Positions 55,222 to 64,000 of a DNA stretch of 64,000 bases are shown one piece after another. The notes under the pieces are model-generated. The model saw only the letters and a program-made list of their open reading frames with translations. It was not told the origin of the DNA and did not search any database. The position numbers and the translations under genes are program-made. How positions within the stretch are numbered: the stretch's first letter is position 1; the number at the start of each line of letters is the position of its first letter. The DNA lies in assembly GCF_050948175.1 (NCBI RefSeq), contig NW_027490115.1, positions 1,612,001 to 1,676,000 on the forward strand, written 5' to 3'. The DNA is from Xylocopa sonorina. Lineage: Eukaryota > Arthropoda > Insecta > Hymenoptera > Apidae.

Positions 55222-55444
55222 TCAATATTTAGAATTTTCTGAGAAATATTTTTTATCGTAATGAACTATATAATTGCAATTATAATTCTTTATGAAGTAA
55301 TAATAACAGAAAGGTATGTATCCATTCTTGTAGTTTTGTAAAGAGTATTTAATCTTACTATCTAAAATGAAACATTGAGATCTGTTTACAATCTAATGGA
55401 AATTAATTACCTTTTGATTCAAATTCACAATGATAATCTTCCAT
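55222..55444 (-). CDS. Candidate two-exon 57-residue frame, right copy
   Basis: Counterpart of 16947-17169. Exon 1 is 55411-55444 (identical MEDYHCEFESK) and exon 2 is 55222-55361, with the same donor (GTAATT), acceptor and total length. The stop codon is TGA instead of TAA. Several residues differ from the left copy, including Asn to Ser at the start of exon 2 and Leu to Pro after GYI. No known family. Confidence 0.2.
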
Positions 55445-55622
55445 AGTTCAACAATTTTGTGAGCTGTCCTCAGGAATCCGCAGCTCAGTACTTATATAAA
55501 ATGAACGACACAAAGAACAGCCTAACCAAACGTATTCGAACCGATTTTTCAATACTAATCTTATCATGTTTAACTTATGCTGCAAACTATTGAAATGCCC
55601 TTCGAAAAGTGTTTATTCACAG

Positions 55623-56697
55623 TGAAGTAAACGGTAAGTATTACGCCTTGCACCACTGTTCACAATACGTATGTTTCATTTACTATCAAAACCGTGAGTA
55701 TTATCGCCTTTCTTTACTTTTTGTAACCTTCAATGCCTTCATGTTACAGATCGTTAAACTTGCTTTAAAATGCTCTATCGTATTACGGAAGAATGGACAT
55801 ACCAATTCATTTTAAAAAATGAAGGTAACCTTCATATGTCCAACATAACTCCACTTACAAAAAAACTATTTTCATCAACGGATGGCCCCTTTGTACTATG
55901 CAATTTTATATTAGCAAAAATTTCTATGAAACTTATAGTTTCGTGGATATCTGGGGTGCTACTTATTACTGCCCCACCCTGTATATTGTTATGGATGTGT
56001 CCAACAAGGCAACGATGAACAGAGTTAAATTTAATATTATGATGTTTATTATTTTACTCATAGTATATTTGTTTTTCTGGAATTTTGCCAAAAAACAATG
56101 TTCACGATGTCGACAGATGAATATATTTGCCTTAGAATTACAAGAGCCAACAATTTCGAAAGTAGAATATTTCTTTATTTCGCTAACCGAATCATTGCAA
56201 ACGTTAAGTAAAGTGCGTGCCTTTCAAAACAGTCAGATGCAAATTACGATACAACGTTTCCAAGAAATGGTACTTGCCACTGTTCTTTAATTTCAGTTTA
56301 TTTAATCAAAGGAAATTTAATTGAAATATCCGCAAAATTTGAGGACAAAAAGTTATTGTAATTTTACGCAACATATATGATGGTGATAAAGGATAAGTAT
56401 ACGGAACTGAAAATGGAAAGTAGCGAGCAGAAAAAGAAACTGATGGAGCTACAAAGTAGATTGATACATCCGTCAAACGATGATTCTAGGTTAATAAAAT
56501 CTGTTAATCAAAGAACTATTGCAAAAATCAAGTATAATCAATATTACTTCTGCTCAAAGGCTATAATAGAATTGGACCGAAATGGTTACAAAACAGGCCA
56601 TTATATCTATACGTTCTATTCTATGCAAAGGCAAATATTTCAAAGAGAAAAGATGTGTTACTTACAAATTACTTATGTTCCTAGATATCTCTATTAA
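55623..56697 (+). pseudogene. Zip3/RNF212-like RING-coiled-coil gene, broken, right copy
   Basis: Same three blocks as the left copy, with identical lengths for the first two: 55623-55693, 56064-56269 and 56392-56697. Splice-like borders are kept (GTGAGT at 55694, 'ttttactcatag' before 56064), but the second donor has changed from GTACGT to GTACTT. The first block reads ALHHC where the left reads AFHHC. The last block ends early: a ~645-bp deletion after 'agatatct' brings in a TAA at 56695, cutting the C-terminal residues seen in the left copy. A TATA-like TATATAAA lies at 55493-55500. In the last block about five residues differ from the left copy against one or two silent changes, which argues against selection on the protein. 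Confidence 0.4.
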
Positions 56698-56716
56698 AGC
56701 ACCGAGATATAGCACA

Positions 56717-57556
56717 CGGGCAACACGGCCGTGACAATGACACTATCAGCTCACCATAGCTACACGCGTGGTTGTGGCGTAGGCTGACATTTACTAATGG
56801 GGAAGCTGTTTCCATAAAAATTATAAGCAAATATGAAAAATAACTAAACTGTGCAATTTACTTATTTTGATTCCAAAATAGATACACCGGCACAAAACAA
56901 AGATATAAGAACTCGATTTTATTATTTTCTATAAACTAGCTCGATAGGGCGATTTTTTCCATAAAGTCGATAATTACTTTGTCATAAAAATATACACACT
57001 TATTTTATATATATTTTCTTCAATTTATTGTTGCAAATTCATGCAATTGAGGGTTACATTAAATACGATGACAGCATGTTATTTCAAAAATTACACAAGG
57101 CGAAGTTAGGGACGCAACAGCATGAATTTTTATTTTATAAGTAATATTTTTTTTATAATTAATATTTTTAGTCTATGATGGATTGAAAGAAATATATACG
57201 ACTCGCTCAATAACTATAAATATAGGAAAACGACCATCAAAATGTCTACCAATACTCATATGCTGCACATCTACTGACATCTAACGGTTCTAATTTGTAT
57301 GAAAGCACAGGTTCCCCATTGCCAAATGTGATCCTGCGTCATTGCTGAGGAGATTCATGAATGGAGCGATGATACGCGTGTCACCATGGTGCTGGTGCTG
57401 CGCGATTCGCTTGTCTAGAACGTGCTGGTAACACGTTCTGGCATTTTAGTTAACGAATCCGGTCACAGATGACTACGAATCAGTTGACACTCCTCGGAAG
57501 TGGCAATATAGTGCCGGCATGGTGTCGCTACCATCTTGCCGTTTGTTATCTGGGAT
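56717..57556. mobile_element. Candidate MITE remnant, right copy
   Basis: Reverse complement of 14214 to about 15055. One ATCCCA end is present (57551-57556 on the minus strand); the other was removed by the deletion that also shortened the RING pseudogene. About 20 bp of unmatched filler ('taaagcaccgagatatagca') sits at the deletion junction. Confidence 0.2.
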
Positions 57557-57619
57557 GCTTTTTAGTGCATTATTCGGAATTGAATTTGAACACATAGCTA
57601 CTTAATCGCAAATTTGTAT
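57557..57619. other. Spacer between MITE remnant and LTR B
   Basis: Short AT-rich stretch identical in context to 14151-14213. No feature seen. Confidence 0.4.
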
Positions 57620-58326
57620 GTACTGTGACGTGGTGACGTCACAAGGCTCGCTCACCCCCCCCCCCCCCCTGCTTTGGTTAGACTAGCTCGCAGATCACCA
57701 CCCATGCGAGAAGCGCGACACGGACCATTGCGATAGCTGTATTTGGGAGGAGCGTGAAATACACGATGGTAGAACCTCCCCCCCCCCCCCCCCGTTCGTT
57801 CCTCTCACTCCGTTCGACGGATAAGACTGGCGAGCTGATGGAAGAAGCGACCCATAAGACGCCTCTTCGGCGGATAATAAGACCGCAGGTTCGCGGAAGG
57901 GCTGTGCGCCGAGGTAGCGCGACGGGCTCGAAGGTGGAGGAGTCGGGAAGTGAGCAAGAAGAGACCCTGAAGCCCGAAGGATACGATCCAGAGCTCTGCA
58001 ACGATAAGACCGCTGCCATAGTCCATGGAGACAAACAGGATGGTTCTCGGGTGTGAGAAGGACCTCTACCCCTCCCTTGAGCCCATGGAGAGGAAAACTC
58101 AAGATGCGCAGCGGAATTGCAGGTGAGCCGTGGAAAGCGCGGCGCGCAACACGCGCCGCAGTTCAAATAATCCAGAGGACCCCCTCTAGACACACCAGAG
58201 GGAGCGATCAGGGAAGATCGCCGAAATCCACCGATCGATGCCCCGAACAATACCGAAGCGTATGGCCCTACCCCATCAAGGAGCCCTAAGGAGGATCTAA
58301 GGGGATCCGAAGACCCCCAGCAAACC

Positions 58327-58333
58327 TATATAA
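58327..58333 (+). promoter_or_regulatory. TATA box of LTR B, right copy
   Basis: TATATAA in a GC-richer context, followed about 30 bp later by 'agacagcctcttattcttct', a plausible initiation region. Matches 13441-13447. Confidence 0.5.
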
Positions 58334-58393
58334 TGAGCTAGCCAGCACGAAGACAGCCTCTTATTCTTCTGAACGACTTAGCGACTACTTAGC

Positions 58394-58504
<111 letters not shown>

Positions 58505-59047
58505 GACGGACTGAACGAAATCCATACTTGTTGGAAACGAGAACGTGAGTCCTTATACGCTAAAGCGTCCCATTTGTTCCCTGCCGCAATTGTGATATCG
58601 CGTATTGTAATTTGTATTGTATAACGGGTGGTGATCCCCGGTCATTCGCGGCGTGTCGTATACCCTTTTGTAATACCGCGTCGAGGCAATCTAGAAAGAA
58701 GCCGTGAGTTCAGTATCCCGCGACCCTAATTTGCGCACTCGGCTAGAAGCAGTCGAGCGAAAGAGTATTTCGAAATTTCCAGGGTTATCTTGCACCGGGA
58801 TTCCCCGGGTTGCGTGGTTTATTAGTTTCTGCTACTTCTTGAGTAGCTGGCGCCCAAAAAGTCCCAACCTCGCAGCTTCGAAATACTTGCTGGATAGGAA
58901 ATTTATTGCTCTGTACTTCGCGTTGCCGAAGCACGAGGATATTCTGTACCCCGATATAACCCCGGACTAAACTTCTGGATACCCCGTTATTATTGGTTCT
59001 ATATACCCTTTTCTTGCGGATTGTAACGGGAAAAACCGTCACAGTAC

Positions 59048-59360
59048 TTAATTATACATGACTGCATAAAAAGGATGTCATATACTTTTATAATCAATGC
59101 GATATAAGAATATAAAACGATGAACTATCCACTCCCATCAGGAGTAAAAACAATGTTTGGTACGCAAAGTTCATTGCAAAATATAATCAAGCAGTTAATA
59201 TATCAAATCACTGCACACAATAAATCACTGAATGTATAATGATATGAATAGTAAGAAAAACATATTTACCTGTTAGATGTTTATAAATTCAAATTTAAAA
59301 GTCCAAGTCACATTTAATATATTATTGTTTAACAAGGTGATTTAATGTTGTTTCAAATAG
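59048..59360. other. AT-rich non-coding island sequence
   Basis: Inverted counterpart of 12453-12765. Nothing coding is supported; it ends in the acceptor-like 'tttcaaatag'. Confidence 0.5.
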
Positions 59361-59528
59361 GCGTGCAGAACTAGCTCGTACTTCTGTCAATGTAATTTCA
59401 TTCGAAAAATACAAAGGATAAGAGGAAATATTCTCCAATATATAACATATATAAATCAACGGATGCAAGAGAGAACACTCGATCTCGGTGTAACGAGACC
59501 GGGGCGTCATCCTGCAGTAATCGTATAA
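59361..59528 (+). CDS. Unrecognised 56-codon open frame, right copy
   Basis: Same length and stop as 12285-12452. It keeps the NILQYITYINQRMQERT segment unchanged, while its N-terminal third carries several substitutions relative to the left copy. Function unknown; it may be a relic exon. Confidence 0.2.
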   Translation, partial: ACRTSSYFCQCNFIRKIQRIRGNILQYITYINQRMQERTLDLGVTRPGRHPAVIV

Positions 59529-59599
59529 CGCCTGTTCCTAGATGGTGTAGAGAGTGAATGTGGAGGGTGAAAAGCATAAAATAACAACAATGTAACTAA

Positions 59600-59770
59600 A
59601 GAGAAGGAGAAAGAGAATATGTGGAAGCATTGCATTTATTAAGAGGAAATCCTAGAAATATCAAACAACAGATTATATACCATACTGTAAGGGTAAGGTA
59701 CAACGAAATAGACGATATCGTGAGAGAAACTAAAAAAATCGAGAAACTTAAAAAGAAAATACTAATTTAG
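59600..59770 (+). CDS. Unrecognised 57-codon open frame, right copy
   Basis: Counterpart of 12043-12213, with the same frame and TAG stop. The Lys-rich C-terminus is kept. No start codon or domain is recognised. Confidence 0.2.
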   Translation, partial: REGEREYVEALHLLRGNPRNIKQQIIYHTVRVRYNEIDDIVRETKKIEKLKKKILI

Positions 59771-59935
59771 ATTGAGCGAATTAATATCACTGATCCCGGC
59801 AAGCTTAATGGAAAACGCATAACGATGAATCGGATAGAGTATAAGATAGATGTTGGTCGCGGTTTTAGTGGCCCTGGGAATCCTTTGCCCGCATCAGGGC
59901 AGGCAGTAGGATGGTGGAGAGCTGCCCTCCTGTTG
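59771..59935. other. Unique island sequence, right edge
   Basis: Inverted counterpart of 11886-12042. Short overlapping frames on both strands (59825-60019 plus, 59767-59955 minus) run into decayed satellite and are not supported as genes. Confidence 0.45.
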
Positions 59936-60640
59936 CTTGGATCTATAGAATTCACATTCTATTGTAGAGTAGAAGCAGATAATTATAATGCTTTTCATAG
60001 AAGATTACAGCTTACTTAATTCGAAACGTTGAAATGAGATGAGTCATGGCATTGTATAATGCATTAGTACTCTATTGTCTCGACATGTAGACACTACGAA
60101 GGGCAATCCTGTTGCATGGAGCTGTAGAATTTACATTCTTATGAAGTTTTAAAGCAGATAAGCATAGAGCTATGCATAAGAGATTACAGCATTCTTACTT
60201 TGAAACGATGAAATGGGATGCGCCAGCGCATTGCATGGAGAATTCTAGCTCGATTGCTTTAACAGATAGACACTACGGAGCGCCATACCGTTGCATGGAA
60301 TTATATAGTTCACATTCTATTGAAGACCTCTAACAGTTAAGCACAATGTTATGGATATATGATTACAGATTCTTTGCATTGAAACGTTGAAATGAGATGC
60401 GACATCGCGCTGATTGAAGTATTAGAAATGTCTTGCTTGGACACGTAGAGATCTGGAAACGATATTCAGTTGCAAGTAAGTATAGGATTCACATCCTTCT
60501 AAGGTCTAGATGCAGATAAATGTAACATATTGCATAGAACATTGCAATTTACCATGAATCATTGAAATGACTTGCGACATCATGTTGAATGAAGCAATAG
60601 AACACTATTGCTCCGATAAGTAAGCAAATGGAAACGCTAT
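59936..60640 (-). repeat. Decayed satellite monomers at right-island edge
   Basis: R-oriented decayed monomers matching 11159-11885 base for base in long stretches (for example 'gaatcattgaaatgacttgcgacatc'). The homology runs through to the first well-preserved monomer near 60630. Confidence 0.8.
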
Positions 60641-63600
60641 TTCCTAGCAAGGAAGTGTCGCACTTACGTTTACTTATGGTGTAGACGAGCTATACATAAC
60701 ACTTCGCGATGAATATTATATCTTATCATGAAGCATAGAAATGAGATGCGATATCGCGTTCTGAGAAGCACTACAATTTTATTGCTACGATACGTAGGCA
60801 TCTGCAGACGTCATTTCCTAGCAAGGAATAGTCGCATTTACATTCTTTTGAAGTGAATACGAGTTATACATGACACTTCGCAATGAATATTATATCTTAT
60901 CATGTAACATAGAAGTGAGATGCGATATCGCGTTTTAAGAAGCATTAGAACCCTATTACCTCGATGCGGAGATATCTGCAAACGCTATTTCCCAGCAAGG
61001 AATAGTCGCATTTACATTCTTTTGAAGTGAATACGAGGTATACATGACTCTTCGCAATGAATATTATATCTTATCATGAAACATAGAAGTGAGATGCGAT
61101 ATCGCATTTAAGAAGCATTAGAACTCTATTGCCTCGATGCGTAGGCATCTGCAGACGCTATTTCCCAGCAAGGAAGTGTCGCATTTACATTCGTTTGGAG
61201 TGAATAGGAGGTATACATGACAGTCCGCAATGAATATTATATCTTATCACAAAACATTTAAATGAGATGCGATATCACGATTTAAGTAGCATTAGAACCC
61301 AATTGCTACGATACGTAGACATCTGCAAACGCTATTTCCTAGCAAGCAATAGTCGCATTTACATTCTTTTGAAGTGAATACGAGGTATACATGACACTTC
61401 GCAATGAACATTATATCTTATCACGAAACATATAAATGGGATGCGATATCGCGGTTTAAGGAGCATTAGAACTCTACTGCCTCGATGCGTAGACATCTGA
61501 ATACGCTATTTCCTAGCTAGGAAATGTCACATTTACATTCCTTTCAAGTGAATACGAGGTATACATGACACTTCGCAATGAATATTATATCATATCACCA
61601 AACATTTAAATGAGATGCGATATCGCGATTTAAGTAGCATTAGATCTCTATTGCTACGATACGTAGACATCTGAATGCGCTATTTCCTAGCAAGAAAATG
61701 TCGCATTTGCATTCGTTTGGAGTGAATACGAGGTATACATGACGCTTCGCCATTAATATTATATCTTATCATGAATCACAGAAATGAGATGCGATACCGC
61801 GTTTTGAGAAACATTAGAACTCTATTGCTACGATACGTAGACACCTGCAAACGCTATTTCTTAGGATGGAAGTGTCGCATTTACATTCTTTTGACTGTGA
61901 ATTCGAGGTATACATGACACTTCGCAATGAATATTATATCTTATCAAGTAACATATGAGTGAGATGCGATATCGCGTCTTAAGAAGCATTAGGACTCTAT
62001 TGCCTCAATGCGGAGATATCTGCATGGGCTATTTCCTAGCATGGAAATGTCGCATTTACATTCTTTTGAAATGAATACGAGGTATACATGACACTTCGCA
62101 ATGAATATTATATCTTATCATGAAGCATAGAAATGAGATGCGATATCGCGTTTTGAGAAGCATTAGAACACTATTGCTTCGAAAAGTAGACATCTGCAAG
62201 CGCTATTTCCTAGCAAGGAAGATTCGCATTTACATTCTTTTGAAGTGAATACGAGGTACACATGACACTTCACAATGAACATTATATCTTATCATGTAAC
62301 ATATAAGTGAGATGCGATATCGCGTTTTAAGAAGCATTAGAAATCTATTGCTACGATACGTAGATATCTGCAGACGCTATTTCCTAGCAAGGAAGTGTCG
62401 CATCTACATTTGTTTGGAGTGAATAGGAGGTATGCATGACACTTCGCAATGAATATTATATCTTATCACGAAACATAGAAATGAGATGCGATATCTCGAT
62501 CTAAGAAGCATTAGAACTCTATTGCCTCGACGCGCAGACATCTTCAGACGCTATTTCCTAGCATGGAAGTGTCGCACTTACAATCTCTTGAAGTGAATAC
62601 GATGTGTACATGACACTTCGCAATGAATATTATATCTTATCACGAAACATAGAAATAAGATGCGATATCTCGATCTAAGAAGCATTAGAACTCTATTGCC
62701 TCGACGCGCAGACATCTTCAGACGCTATTTCCTAGCATGGAAGTGTCGCACTTACAATCTCTTGAAGTGAATACGATGTGTACATGACACTTCGCAATGA
62801 ATATTATATCTTATCACGAAACATAGAAATGAGATGCGATATCGCGATCTAAGAAGCATTAGAACTCTATTGCCTCGACGCGCAGACATCTTCAGACGCT
62901 ATTTCCTAGCATGGAAGTGTCGCACTTACAATCTCTTGAAGTGAATACGAGGTATACATGACACTTCACAATGAACATTATATCTTATCATGTAACATAT
63001 AAGTGAGATGCGATATCGCGTCTTAAGAAGCATTAGGACTCTATTGCATCAATGCGGAGATATCTGCAAGGGCTATTTCCTAGCATGGAAATGTCGCATT
63101 TACATTCTTTTGAAATGAATACGAGGTATACATGACACTTCGCAATGAATATTATATCTTATCATGAAGCATAGAAATGAGATGCGATATCGCGTTTTGA
63201 GAAGCATTAGAAGACTATTGCTTCGAAACGTAGACATCTGCAAGCGCTATTTCCTAGCAAGGAAGATTCGCATTTACATTCTTTTGAAGTGAATACGAGG
63301 TATACATGACACTTCGCAATGAATATTATATCTTATCATGAAGCATAGAAATGAGATGCGATATCGCGTTTTGAGAAGCATTAGAACGCTATTGCTACGA
63401 AACGTAGACATCTGCAAGCGCTATTTCCTAGCAAGGAAGATTCGCATTCAGATTCTTTTGAAGTGAATACGAGGCATACATGACACTTCGCAATGAATAT
63501 TAAATCTTATCATGAAGCATAGAAATGAGATGCGATATCGTGTTTTGAGAAGCATTAGAACTCCATTGCTCCGATACGTAGACATCTGCAAACGCTATTT

Positions 63601-64000
63601 CCTAGCAAGGAAGATTCGCATTTACATTCTTTTGAAGTGAATACGAGGTACACATGACACTTCACAATGAACATTATATCTTATCATGTAACATATAAGA
63701 GAGATGCGATATCGCGTCTTAAGAAGCATTAGAACCCTATTGCCTCGATGTGGAGATATCTGCAAACGCTATTTCCTAGCAAGCAATAGTCGCATTTACA
63801 TTCTTTTGAAATGAATTCGAGGTTTACATGACACTTCGGAATGAATATTATAACTTATCACGAAACATATAAATGAAATGCGATATCGAGATTTAAGTAG
63901 CATTAGAACTCTATTGCTACGAAACGTAGACATCTGAATACGCCATTTCCTAGCAAGGAAGTGTCGCATTTACATTCGTTTGGAGAGAATACGAGGTATA
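60641..64000 (-). repeat. 174-bp satellite array, R orientation, to window end
   Basis: About 19 monomers of the 'ctgcaaacgc / gtgaatacgagg' class, closest by eye to the 21-31 kb part of the internal R array. The array continues past the window. Confidence 0.95.
62461..62950 (-). repeat. Three near-identical neighbouring monomers
   Basis: 'cgcgcagaca' at 62531, 62705 and 62879 (exactly 174 bp apart), with the private variants 'catcttcagacg' and 'cttacaatctcttg' in all three. This is single-monomer tandem amplification, unlike the multi-monomer units elsewhere. Confidence 0.85.

Noticed and set aside
57678..58250. 190-codon minus-strand frame across LTR B
   Set aside because: Antisense to the LTR promoter, in GC-rich sequence with a Gly run made by poly-C. 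The matching left-island frame is broken into shorter pieces.
58848..58855. TGGCGCCC as a retroviral-type primer binding site (also at 54388 and in the left copies)
   Set aside because: It lies about 195 bp inside an element whose TG..CA ends and GTAC duplication enclose it, so it is internal to the LTR and not directly after it.

Overview
The window is eukaryotic and dominated by satellite DNA. About 50 of 64 kb is a tandem array of one satellite family with a 174-bp monomer (roughly 285 monomers). The rest is a ~6-kb non-satellite island, present twice in opposite orientations, plus a 361-bp GC-rich insert. Intron-like splice signals, solo LTRs with target-site duplications, AT-rich introns and nucleosome-scale satellite units point to an animal, most plausibly an insect. 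Hymenoptera is only a guess from the look of the LTRs and of the RING-type gene fragment. I see no prokaryotic operons, rRNA, tRNA, CRISPR array or intact long gene.

Layout. I call the satellite orientation at position 1 'F' and its reverse complement 'R'. 1-11158: F array. 11159-11885: decayed F monomers. 11886-17640: left island, holding two short unrecognised frames, solo LTR 'B' (12770-14146), a candidate MITE, a broken RING/coiled-coil gene resembling the Zip3/RNF212 meiotic family (15651-16770, minus) and a small two-exon frame (16947-17169, plus). 17641-17861: satellite relic, F. 17862-18228: truncated LTR 'A'. 18229-42987: R array with several layers of higher-order duplication (units of 5392, 2522 and 1307 bp). 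42988-43348: GC-rich LTR-like insert at a polarity switch. 43349-53785: F array with 9-monomer (1566 bp) and 6-monomer (1044 bp) higher-order units, decaying towards its right end. 53786-60640: right island, the reverse complement of the left one, from LTR A through the RING gene and LTR B to decayed monomers. 60641-64000: R array.

The main structural result is that all three changes of satellite polarity (17.6-18.2 kb, 43.0-43.3 kb, 53.8-54.5 kb) are bridged by LTR-type sequence. The two islands plus the flanking decayed satellite form a large, unequal inverted duplication whose hinge is at about 43.2 kb. Both gene copies differ from each other mostly at amino-acid-changing positions, so they look like pseudogenes riding in heterochromatin. 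No functional pathway can be claimed. The window reads as pericentromeric or centromeric (or B-chromosome-like) heterochromatin with a history of segmental tandem and inverted duplication.
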